From Timonella sp031979385 (lineage in GTDB: Bacteria; Actinomycetota; Actinomycetes; Actinomycetales; Cellulomonadaceae), in contig DALZEF010000016.1 in assembly GCA_031979385.1 (NCBI GenBank), forward strand, positions 1 to 64,000: a stretch of DNA of 64,000 bases. The letters are read 5' to 3'. The position numbers and the translations under genes were made by a program. Of this stretch, positions 18,143-25,645 are shown piece after piece. Position 1 is the first letter of the stretch; every line of letters begins with the position of its first letter. The notes beneath the pieces are model-generated. The model did not search any database, was not told the DNA's origin, and saw only the letters and a list, made by a program, of their open reading frames with translations.

Positions 18143-18179
18143 TGAAGAATCCGTCCGTTCCCGCACGCACGGCAACTAG
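17958..18179 (+). pseudogene. Truncated copy of the ogt alkyltransferase gene
   Basis: The first about 61 codons repeat the start of the intact ogt gene at 21260 with roughly five mismatches over 185 bp by eye. The copy breaks after ...GAL and runs into unrelated sequence with a stop at 18177-18179. It lacks the whole DNA-binding and PCHRV active-site region, so it cannot be a functional alkyltransferase. At the break it abuts a response-regulator fragment on the other strand. Confidence 0.85.
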
Positions 18180-18225
18180 GACATTGTCGTCTTGATCAAA
18201 TGTCGTGAGCACCAACCTACGCGAG
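18144..18225 (-). pseudogene. Response-regulator receiver-domain fragment
   Basis: The minus strand encodes RRLVLTTFDQDDNVLVAVRA followed by GTDGFF, the beta4-alpha4 to beta5 part of a NarL/LuxR-type receiver domain. Nothing else of the protein remains: it is cut off exactly where the truncated ogt copy ends. It is a fragment created by the same rearrangement. Confidence 0.6.
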
Positions 18226-18362
18226 GCAGCGCCCCGCTCAATCTCACGATGGCGGCTCTTCATCAGCGTTGGAGGTTTCGTGGGGCCGATTGTCGAGAAA
18301 AATCGTTTTCAGGGAACTCCCGTTCTGTCGGCCTCGGTCTCGGTTGCTCACGAGCGCAGCGC

Positions 18363-18674
18363 CTATTCGATCGCGTGGCCGCCAGCGATTGCCTGCAATG
18401 CTGCGACGTGCGATGCCCACTGTGAGCGCCCGTTCTCTGTCAGGGCCAGCCAGGTGCGCGGCCGCTTGCCGACATAGCCTTTCCTGATCTCGATGATGCC
18501 GAGGCTCTCTAGGTACGTGGCTTGTCTGCTCAACACAGAGTCGCTTACCTGGAGTTGGTCTCGGGTCGTCCCGAACTCAATGCTCTCGACACCGTTTAGC
18601 GCTGCCACCAGAGAGAACCGAACCGGGTGGGAGAGTGCTTCCACGAGTTGGTGCCGAGGGTGTTCGACCGTCAT
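18363..18674 (-). CDS. Winged-helix transcriptional regulator (HTH_34/ArsR-like)
   Basis: A 103-residue DNA-binding protein beginning MTVEHPRHQLVEALSHPVRF, with the pattern of a winged helix (LSHPVRFSLVAALNG, QLQVSDSVLSRQATYLESLG, wing RKGYVGKRPRTWLALTENG). Such regulators commonly control adjacent membrane-protein genes. Its ATG at 18674 overlaps the stop of the 4-helix membrane gene (ATGA). It is the last of three coupled genes, and the operon probably autoregulates from direct repeats near 19341. Confidence 0.82.
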   Translation of the reverse strand: MTVEHPRHQLVEALSHPVRFSLVAALNGVESIEFGTTRDQLQVSDSVLSRQATYLESLGIIEIRKGYVGKRPRTWLALTENGRSQWASHVAALQAIAGGHAIE

Positions 18675-19108
18675 CGTCTGGCCTCGATCCATGCGCCGAT
18701 CATCGTAATGGCCGTCAAGGCAGCGCATGCACCAGCAAGGAACCAGGCCTGATCCACGAACCAGGTCGACACGCCAAGGATACCGATGACCCAGATGACA
18801 GCCCAGATACCCACCGTGACGAACCACCGTCTGCCGAAGCCGCGCTTTACGGATGTGCTGAACACAGTCATGAAAACGAATGATGCTGCAATCCACAACG
18901 TCATGAAGATCATGGGTAGCGCGAGCAACCCGTCCGACGCGAACGCAATGGCAGGGAGAGCGAGCGAAGATGTTGCACCTAGGGTCAGAAGCCCTGCAAT
19001 CTGCGGCCAACTCGATCCGGTCTTTGTGATCGATTCCAACTGGGCAACCTGCGCGAGTAGTGCCTGCGCCTCTTCCGGAGTGGGGCTGCCGTCCGTGGTC
19101 TCGCTCAT
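18671..19108 (-). CDS. Four-helix membrane protein of the wHTH operon
   Basis: A 145-residue protein with four hydrophobic segments (TLGATSSLALPAIAFA, LALPMIFMTLWIAASFVFM, VGIWAVIWVIGILGVST, AWFLAGACAALTAITMIGAW) and a short Glu-rich cytoplasmic N-terminus. The start is ATG 19108 with AGAAGGAG upstream, overlapping the previous gene by ATGA. No catalytic motif is visible. It is typical of small membrane proteins encoded with a PadR/ArsR-like regulator. Confidence 0.75.
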   Translation of the reverse strand: MSETTDGSPTPEEAQALLAQVAQLESITKTGSSWPQIAGLLTLGATSSLALPAIAFASDGLLALPMIFMTLWIAASFVFMTVFSTSVKRGFGRRWFVTVGIWAVIWVIGILGVSTWFVDQAWFLAGACAALTAITMIGAWIEARR

Positions 19109-19329
19109 CGCTGCTCCTTCTGTACGATCGCGTGACGCAGCGATGTGATGACAGCTACCCACATGCCACAGAGGGCGGCTGCAACCGATGCGGCCACGAC
19201 CATGAGGCCCGAAGTCTGTGTTGTAAGGCCGACGATAAACAATGCGACCATGCAGGCGATGCCGGCTGCCGGGCCGGTCCACGCCCATTTGAGGCTCAGG
19301 CGAAGTGTGCTGATGTCAGTTACTGTCAT
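19105..19329 (-). CDS. Two-helix membrane protein, first gene of the wHTH operon
   Basis: A 74-residue protein with two transmembrane helices (PAAGIACMVALFIVGL and LMVVAASVAAALCGMWVAVI). It is the promoter-proximal gene of a three-gene unit with ATGA overlaps at both junctions. Function unknown; it may be a partner subunit of the four-helix protein. Confidence 0.7.
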   Translation of the reverse strand: MTVTDISTLRLSLKWAWTGPAAGIACMVALFIVGLTTQTSGLMVVAASVAAALCGMWVAVITSLRHAIVQKEQR

Positions 19330-19340
19330 GTTGCGATCCG

Positions 19341-19357
19341 TTCTTAACGCTTCTTAA
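19341..19357. promoter_or_regulatory. TTCTTAA direct repeats upstream of the wHTH operon
   Basis: TTCTTAA occurs twice (19341-19347 and 19351-19357) with a 10-bp period, i.e. on the same face of the helix, 12 bp upstream of the first gene of the operon. It is a candidate operator for the winged-helix regulator encoded by the same operon. Confidence 0.5.
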
Positions 19358-19577
19358 TGAATGAAATGATCGTAACAAATAGTTTCCGATATGGAAAGTA
19401 CTTACACATTGTTAGGTCGTTTCCAGCGCGAAGGAGACCTCCCAGGGCGGCTGTAGGCAGCACATCCACAGCCACGCGAACTGGCCCCTCATGGAAAGGC
19501 CATCTGCACGAATCGTCTATTACAGCCATGTCCGTTTTCCGCTATACCGCAGGGATTCACGCGGGTATGGTGAAGTC

Positions 19578-21263
19578 ATGTCCGAACAGCGTCCACCCCA
19601 CCACGACACCCTCTTCGCCGAGCGCTATCGGGCAATAAGTTCGCGGGACCAGCGCTTTGACGGACAGTTCTTCACCGCAGTCAAGACCACCAGAATCTAC
19701 TGTCGCCCCTCCTGCCCGGCGCGCACCCCAAAACCTGAGAATGTCACGTTCTTCACCACATCAGCGGCGGCGCATGAGGCTGGTTTCCGTGCGTGCAAAC
19801 GTTGTCTGCCCGAAGCGACACCTGGAACGCCCGAGTGGAACATTCGCCAGGATCTGGCGGCTCGTGCGATGAGGCTTATCTCTGACGGCGTTGTGGACCG
19901 CTCGGGGGTTGAGGGGTTGGCCGCGCAACTGGGTTACACGCCTAGACACGTTCACCGCACCCTGGTTGCCGAACTCGGCGCATCGCCCGTCTCGCTGGCT
20001 CGGGCGAAACGGGCACAGTTGGCCCGCAGCCTACTCGTGGGCACGAATCTGAAGTTGGCGGACGTGGCATTCGCCGCTGGGTTCGGGTCCATCAGGCAGT
20101 TCAACGACACGATGCGTGCGGTATTCGATGCGCAACCGTCTGCAATCCGCGAGCGTGCTCAACACTCCACGGCGACTCTCACCTCTGGCAGCATCGTTCT
20201 GGGCCCCAGGATTCAGGTCACGCTCTCGCTCCCGGTGCGTGCTCCGTTTGATGCCCTGGGAGTGTTTGAGTTCCTCGCTGCACGTGCAATTGTGGGCGTT
20301 GAACAGGCTGATCTGAGCGATCCGTCGCATCTGATGTATGCGCGCACAGTTGCACTGCCCTCTGGACCGGGCGCCTTCCGAGTCAGGGCTACCCGGATGT
20401 CTGAGGTTCGAACAGCTCCAGTGGCTGCGCATGCTTCTCTCGCAGAAGCGGAGACACGGCAGTTGCCACAGCAATGGCGGTTGCACGCTGATCTCGAACT
20501 CAGCGAGTTGTCCGACATCCCAGTGATCCTCGCGCGCATCCGACGACTCCTTGACCTGGATGCCGACTGCGAGGTGATCGACCAGGCGCTCCTGCAGGAC
20601 CCGCACCTGCGGCCACTCGTGGAACTGACACCCGGCATCCGAGTTCCCGGGTCCGTGGACCCTAACGAGATGGTCATCCGGGCGATCGTGGGCCAACAGA
20701 TCTCGGTTCCAGCAGCGCGTGGCCATCTGGCACGGCTCGCAAACATCGCCGGCAGGCCGTATGAATCCGGCTTTGCAGGGCTCACCACTCTGTTCCCGAC
20801 CCCTGAGCAGATCACGAACGCCGTGGTGCCGGTTGCACCGGAGGCTCCACTCGACCCGGACCGTCCACTTCGGCTCCCAAGGCGTTCAATCGCAGCGGTA
20901 CACACAGCCGCCCAGCGGCTGTCCACGGGAGAACTCCGCGTGCACATTGGTGCCGATGGCACGCAACTCACCCAGGATCTTCTCGCCCTGCCCGGGGTCG
21001 GCCCATGGACTGCCGCCTACATTGCGCTGCGGGTTCTCGGCGATTCTGACTCGTGGATGATCGGGGATGTCGCTCTCATCGCCGGGGCACGAGCAGTGGG
21101 GCTACTCGCCAACGACCTTCCCAACAAACAGGCTGGGCACAAGGCACTCGCAGAACACGCACGTGTCTGGGCGCCCTGGCGTTCCTACGCGTCCATGCAC
21201 CTGTGGAAAGCCGCTTCTTCCATCCCACGACCATCTTCCTCAACCGACAAGGAACTCCCATGA
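19578..21263 (+). CDS. Ada-type methyl-phosphotriester acceptor fused to AlkA DNA glycosylase
   Basis: This 561-residue fusion is for alkylation repair. The N-terminal Ada zinc domain has Cys42, Cys46, Cys73 and Cys76 (YCRPSC, CKRC), with the same spacing as the four Cys of Ada. An AraC-type helix-turn-helix follows (about 95-185, LKLADVAFAAGFGSIRQFND). The C-terminal half is AlkA-like, with the helix-hairpin-helix LPGVGPWTAAYIALR and the catalytic Asp in MIGDVAL. It should sense methylphosphotriesters, activate transcription and excise alkylated bases. The frame is open to 19491; I chose the ATG at 19578, where homology begins. It overlaps ogt by ATGA. Confidence 0.93.
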   Translation: MSEQRPPHHDTLFAERYRAISSRDQRFDGQFFTAVKTTRIYCRPSCPARTPKPENVTFFTTSAAAHEAGFRACKRCLPEATPGTPEWNIRQDLAARAMRLISDGVVDRSGVEGLAAQLGYTPRHVHRTLVAELGASPVSLARAKRAQLARSLLVGTNLKLADVAFAAGFGSIRQFNDTMRAVFDAQPSAIRERAQHSTATLTSGSIVLGPRIQVTLSLPVRAPFDALGVFEFLAARAIVGVEQADLSDPSHLMYARTVALPSGPGAFRVRATRMSEVRTAPVAAHASLAEAETRQLPQQWRLHADLELSELSDIPVILARIRRLLDLDADCEVIDQALLQDPHLRPLVELTPGIRVPGSVDPNEMVIRAIVGQQISVPAARGHLARLANIAGRPYESGFAGLTTLFPTPEQITNAVVPVAPEAPLDPDRPLRLPRRSIAAVHTAAQRLSTGELRVHIGADGTQLTQDLLALPGVGPWTAAYIALRVLGDSDSWMIGDVALIAGARAVGLLANDLPNKQAGHKALAEHARVWAPWRSYASMHLWKAASSIPRPSSSTDKELP

Positions 21264-21444
21264 TCTACGCTTTCACCACCACTACACCCGATGGCCCGTT
21301 CAGCATCGTTGCCAGCGAAGAGGCGGTTCTTGCGTCTGGTTGGACCGACGATATCGCCAGCCTGATCGCGCTCATTCACGGCGATCTACGTCCTCGGGTT
21401 GAGAAGGTCACGACCGTCTCTGATCCGAATGGCGGCGCCCTCGC
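21260..21444. repeat. 185-bp direct repeat, partner of 17958-18142
   Basis: This 5' part of the intact ogt gene matches the truncated copy at 17958. The full gene here is presumably the parent copy because its reading frame continues. Confidence 0.85.
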
Positions 21445-21787
21445 CGCAGCGGTCGCGGCTCTCAACGCCTACTACGCAGGTGACTCCTCCCTGCTCGCAC
21501 GGGTTCCGGTCCAGCAGAGGTCCGGCCCATTCCGCGAACACGCGTGGGATGTCCTGCGCACGGTGGCACCCGGGGAGGTCATCACCTACACCGAATATGC
21601 CGACAGGTCCGGCCGCCCCAGCGCGGTCCGGGCAGCCGCGAGCGCCTGCGCCATGAACGCCGCCGCACTGTTCGTGCCCTGCCACCGGGTCCAGCGCACC
21701 GATGGAACCCTCGGCGGGTTCCGCTACGGTCTCCCCGTCAAGGAGAGCCTGCTCGCTCGCGAGCGCACTCACACCGCCCCTCGCTAA
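21260..21787 (+). CDS. ogt: Methylated-DNA--protein-cysteine S-methyltransferase
   Basis: A 175-residue suicide repair protein that removes O6-alkyl groups from guanine. The active-site PCHRV (acceptor Cys), the helix-turn-helix segment with AVRAAASACAMNAAAL, and the GGFRYG loop are all present. The start ATG overlaps the ada-alkA stop (ATGA), so translation is coupled and the two repair genes are co-induced. The first 185 bp are duplicated at 17958. Confidence 0.95.
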   Translation: MIYAFTTTTPDGPFSIVASEEAVLASGWTDDIASLIALIHGDLRPRVEKVTTVSDPNGGALAAAVAALNAYYAGDSSLLARVPVQQRSGPFREHAWDVLRTVAPGEVITYTEYADRSGRPSAVRAAASACAMNAAALFVPCHRVQRTDGTLGGFRYGLPVKESLLARERTHTAPR

Positions 21788-21801
21788 CAAGAGTGCAACT
21801 G

Positions 21802-21861
21802 CTTTGCGACGAGCCTGCTGGGTCGAGAGGTCCCCTGCGACCCAGCAGGCTCGTCGCAAAG
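21802..21861. terminator. 24-bp perfect inverted repeat after ogt
   Basis: Arms 21802-21825 and 21838-21861 are perfectly complementary over 24 bp with a 12-nt loop. It lies 15 bp after the ogt stop and serves as a strong terminator. No U tract is present, as is common in high-GC bacteria. Confidence 0.85.
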
Positions 21862-21869
21862 CCAAACAA

Positions 21870-21908
21870 AGCAGGCGGTGAAACCCTGAGAGGGTTTCAC
21901 CGCCTGCT
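21870..21908. terminator. 18-bp hairpin between ogt and the convergent GH3 gene
   Basis: A second hairpin (arms 21870-21887 and 21891-21908, 3-nt loop) follows the first directly and precedes the stop of the minus-strand GH3 gene. It probably terminates that gene. Together the two hairpins insulate the convergent units. Confidence 0.8.
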
Positions 21909-21957
21909 GTAGCGGAGTTCGCTCACATCCGCCACACGGTACTATGCGATGCCGCTG

Positions 21958-24858
21958 TTAGGCGGCCTTGTGCTTGCGAACGCGGCGCACCACTAGGACT
22001 CCGCCAGCAACCACGAGCAAGCCGAGCGCAGCGCTCACGCCGATCTGGATATAACGCCAGGTAGGAGGCGTGTACGTTACCGTCGCGCCGGGTGCCACAC
22101 CGTTCATCGCGTTGGAGTTGGCCACAGCGAACAGGATGTTGTGCGTAGCGTTGCGGATGTTCGTCCGGGCGTAGGCAGAGGTCGTGTCATCAAACGACTT
22201 GGACGGTGCAAACGTGAGCGTCAGGTCCGTACCAGCGGCGATGCTCTGGTTCGGGTTCATGTAGCGGTAGAGGTTGAAGTCTGAGATCGCGAAGCCCTCA
22301 AAGCCCCATTCGCCGCGCAGAACGTTTGTCATGAGTGGCACGGAGCCACCTGCCCACACACTTCCGATGCGGTTGAACGAACTCATCACCGCGGTCGAGC
22401 CAACGGTCGTTTCCGAGATGGTTCCGTTCTCATCGCTAATGTAGGGAACTGGCATCTCGATGTTCTTCACAGCCATCTCAAACGGCTTCAGGTAGATCTC
22501 GCGGATCGTCTGCTCATTGGCCCAGGTCGCGATACCGTTATTGACACGGTTGGTTTCCTGATCGTTGAGCGCGAAGTGCTTCAGGGTCGTGTAGAGGCCC
22601 TTCTGCGCGGCACCATTCGATGCAGCCGTCGCCATGATGCCGGAAAGGAATGGGTCTTCCGAGTAGTACTCGAAGTTACGTCCCGCAAATGGGGAACGGT
22701 GCAGGTTCATTGCCGGGGCATACCAGCCGGCCACGTCCTTGAAGATCGCCTCGTTACCCAGCATCTCGCCCATTGCATACGCCATATCCGCGTTCCAGGT
22801 CTGAGCGATCAAGACCTCAGACGGATAGGCGACACCGTTGATGGACGCGTTAATGAACGAGGAGAATCCGGCTGGACCATCGAGGTCCGTGGTCACAGGC
22901 TTTGCAATCGAGAGGATCGCAGCGGTCTGGTAGGCACCGTTGAGCAGCATCGTGGTCATGTCGTCCACTGACAGGGAATCCAGCAGTTCATCCCACTTGG
23001 GATCATCGATTGGAAGGCCACGCAGATCAACCAGTGTCAGATCCGTTGATTTGCCAGTGGCTGGTTCGGTTGCATCAGACGCTTCCGCTGCTGCTTCTGC
23101 GTCGTATGGTTGGAAGCCTGCCGCAACCTCATCGTTTGCGATGAGCAGGTCTGCGGTCGGCGCCTTCGGGAAGGTTCCTGCGAAGTCCGCACGAGACATG
23201 TTGAGGATCTTGCCCTCTTCCGGAGTGTCAGTGAACGCAGCCGAAACGTCATCGAACTGGTTGGTGACCTCGGTCTTGTCCGATGAGCGCGAGTTGTCGC
23301 CCGAGTAGACGACGGTCTCATCAACCGTGTAGGTCAAAGGCTCTACGCCCTGCGCGACCGTGTGGGAGTCCGTGCGCAGGGTCAGTTCGTAGTCACCGGC
23401 TTCCAGCACATACGCACGGTTGTCCTCGTAGTCGTAAGACGCCATGTCCTCGACCGCCAGAGTCACGTTCACGGTCTCCGACTGTCCCGGCTCGATCAGA
23501 CCAGTTTTGGTAAATCCGCCAAGAACCACCTCAGCCTTTTCGATACCGCCCCTGGTGTATGGAGCCGAGTAGAACAGTTCCACAACATCCTTACCAGCTT
23601 GGGTTCCGGTGTTTGTCACCTTCACATCGACCGAGATGGTGCCATCAACAGCGCCCAGGTCCGAGTTGGTGACCTCCCACTCGAAGTCAGTGAAGCTCAG
23701 ACCATAACCGAACGGGTAGACAACGGCCTCGTCATAGTTGATGAAGCCCTCGGCGGCAGCAGTCTCGTAGTAGCGGTATCCGAAGTAGATACCCTCCTGA
23801 TAGTTCACGAACGGGGCATCTGGCGTGACAGTCGCGTTGGAGGAAACCGACTCGATGGTTGAGGCGGGGAAGGAGACTTCAAGGTTGCTGTAGATGAAGT
23901 TACCGAAGTTCACAAACGTTGGGTCTGCTGTGAAGTCCGCGGCCCACACATCAACCGTGCGGCCCGATGGGTTGATCTCACCCGCGAGCACCTGACCTAC
24001 CGCATTCAAACCGGTGGCCCCCGGCGATCCGATGAGGAGAACGGAGTCAACGTCAGGGTTGTTCTGAACCGGACCCATTTCCAGTGTGGTCGAGGCGTTC
24101 ACAAGAACGATGACCTTCTCGAAGTTCTCCGTGGCAAGGTCAATCAGATCGAGTTCATCCTTGTTGAGTTCAAGCTGGTGCTGTCCATCAACGTAGTTCT
24201 CATCCCAACCAGTCATGTCCTGCGTGAGGTCGCCGCCCTCACCGCCGGGACGCCCAATGAACACCAGAGCAGCATCGTTGTACTGCGCAAACGACGCCTT
24301 CTCGCTCTCGTACTCCGCCACCGGCATTTCACCGATGTTGTAGGTCGATTTCTCAGGGAGGTCCATCTCAATGAAACCTCGACGGGTATCCGAGGCAAAC
24401 GCATCGATCTTGTCGTAGACGGCTTCATTGATCACGAATCCCGCATTCTCAAGACCCTGGCGGACATCCACGGCACTTGAGGTGTCCACCGACCCTGACC
24501 CCGAACCACCGTACACAGGGTCTGCGGCAGAACGTCCGAGCATTGTCACCTTCGCACCAGCAGCCAAAGGCAACGTGCCATCCGCGTTCTTCGCGAGGAC
24601 GATACCCTCGCCCGCGATCTCCTGAACCAGGTCCTGAGCCGCTGCGTTGACCTCTTCGATCGAGGCGAATTCGGACTTGTAGTACTCGGTGTCCCAACCT
24701 TCAGCGGACTCCGGGCTGTTCACGGTGTACGTACCCGTGCCCAATTGGGAAGAAACCCAGTTCACACCAATATTCAGCGCGACATTTGCAATGATTACAA
24801 CCGTTGCAATAAACGCCAAAATTGGCACCCAAATCAGGAGGAATTTCCTGTTGGTCAT
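21958..24858 (-). CDS. Membrane-anchored GH3 beta-glycosidase with permuted domain order
   Basis: A 966-residue glycoside hydrolase family 3 protein. The order is reversed relative to most GH3s: the (alpha/beta)6 C-type domain comes first (GEGIVLAKNADGTLPL, GSGSGSVD), then a fibronectin III-like domain (about 470-560), then the TIM-barrel catalytic domain (LDGPAGFSSF, GRNFEYYSEDPFLSG, KHFALNDQETNR). The presumed nucleophile is the Asp in AISDFNLYRY, where SDW is more usual. It has an N-terminal helix (6-30) and a C-terminal helix (WRYIQIGVSAALGLLVVAGG) ending in a basic tail, so it is probably held at the outer face by both ends. The start is ATG 24858. Likely substrates are beta-glucosides or xylosides; this is not decidable. 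Confidence 0.9.
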   Translation of the reverse strand: MTNRKFLLIWVPILAFIATVVIIANVALNIGVNWVSSQLGTGTYTVNSPESAEGWDTEYYKSEFASIEEVNAAAQDLVQEIAGEGIVLAKNADGTLPLAAGAKVTMLGRSAADPVYGGSGSGSVDTSSAVDVRQGLENAGFVINEAVYDKIDAFASDTRRGFIEMDLPEKSTYNIGEMPVAEYESEKASFAQYNDAALVFIGRPGGEGGDLTQDMTGWDENYVDGQHQLELNKDELDLIDLATENFEKVIVLVNASTTLEMGPVQNNPDVDSVLLIGSPGATGLNAVGQVLAGEINPSGRTVDVWAADFTADPTFVNFGNFIYSNLEVSFPASTIESVSSNATVTPDAPFVNYQEGIYFGYRYYETAAAEGFINYDEAVVYPFGYGLSFTDFEWEVTNSDLGAVDGTISVDVKVTNTGTQAGKDVVELFYSAPYTRGGIEKAEVVLGGFTKTGLIEPGQSETVNVTLAVEDMASYDYEDNRAYVLEAGDYELTLRTDSHTVAQGVEPLTYTVDETVVYSGDNSRSSDKTEVTNQFDDVSAAFTDTPEEGKILNMSRADFAGTFPKAPTADLLIANDEVAAGFQPYDAEAAAEASDATEPATGKSTDLTLVDLRGLPIDDPKWDELLDSLSVDDMTTMLLNGAYQTAAILSIAKPVTTDLDGPAGFSSFINASINGVAYPSEVLIAQTWNADMAYAMGEMLGNEAIFKDVAGWYAPAMNLHRSPFAGRNFEYYSEDPFLSGIMATAASNGAAQKGLYTTLKHFALNDQETNRVNNGIATWANEQTIREIYLKPFEMAVKNIEMPVPYISDENGTISETTVGSTAVMSSFNRIGSVWAGGSVPLMTNVLRGEWGFEGFAISDFNLYRYMNPNQSIAAGTDLTLTFAPSKSFDDTTSAYARTNIRNATHNILFAVANSNAMNGVAPGATVTYTPPTWRYIQIGVSAALGLLVVAGGVLVVRRVRKHKAA

Positions 24859-25645
24859 GGGTTGCTTTACTTTCTTGGTATTCAACCGAGCACTCCTTTG
24901 CGCCGTCCCCGCTTGAGAGCGGATTAATCGTTGCCAGCAGGCCTTGTGGGTCAGCCTCACCAACTTTGGTGGGTACCCGAACCCTTAATAGCTCCCATCA
25001 GATTAGGTGCATTCCACTCTCGCCCAATGCAGGACTACACGATCAGTCGAATTGTGTGCACAGGTGGTTCACGAGGGACGCGCCCCGCGCAGTTCCCTGT
25101 GTTTTCGGGGAAGTTGCCGCTCCCTCCTTGCACCCTGCACAACAAGTCGGCCGAACAAGGCGTTCTGGGTTCGACTGCTCGCGTATGCCCGCGCGCGCTC
25201 GCGTACCACAGTAGGCCAGAACTATCTCCGGGCACACATCTAATCGTTATGGCTTCGTAATTTAGCGAGCCTTTACGAACTTCTTTCAAACAGAATGTGC
25301 ACAAAATTCGCCATATCGTGCGCCCCGACACTTCCAGCCACTTTTCCGGCCATAGCGTAATGACAACGCAATTACCCAGGTTTACACGCGGTTGTGTGAA
25401 CCAGGCCGTGTCGCATCAGCGATACACGTTTCAAGCCACACCACGGAACCCTGTCTACGGTGCGGCTTACACAGATCCTGACGTTTATGTGAGTGAAGTT
25501 CTTGCACTGCGCAAATATCCACAAACTGTTTGCCCCTGCGATTTCCCACGCCACATGACATATGGGTGACATTGCGCCTCCCACCAGACGAGCCACAGCG
25601 CAGCACTCGCTGTTGGCTCCCCACAAGATGATTAGGGGAAGTTAC
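24859..25645. promoter_or_regulatory. 787-bp divergent control region between two GH3 genes
   Basis: This gap separates two divergent GH3 genes and has no convincing gene; the short frames in it are not protein-like. It contains two candidate operators. TTCGTAA/TTACGAA (25254-25260 and 25273-25279, 12-nt spacer) is a perfect 7-bp inverted repeat. GGTTTACAC/GTGTGAACC (25379-25387 and 25394-25402) matches at 8 of 9 positions. The adjacent enzymes are probably co-regulated from here. Confidence 0.5.

Noticed and set aside
21802..21908. Tandem long inverted repeats as transposon ends or a CRISPR-like unit
   Set aside because: Each hairpin stands alone between convergent stop codons, the two have different sequences, and no spacers or transposase are present; terminators explain them.
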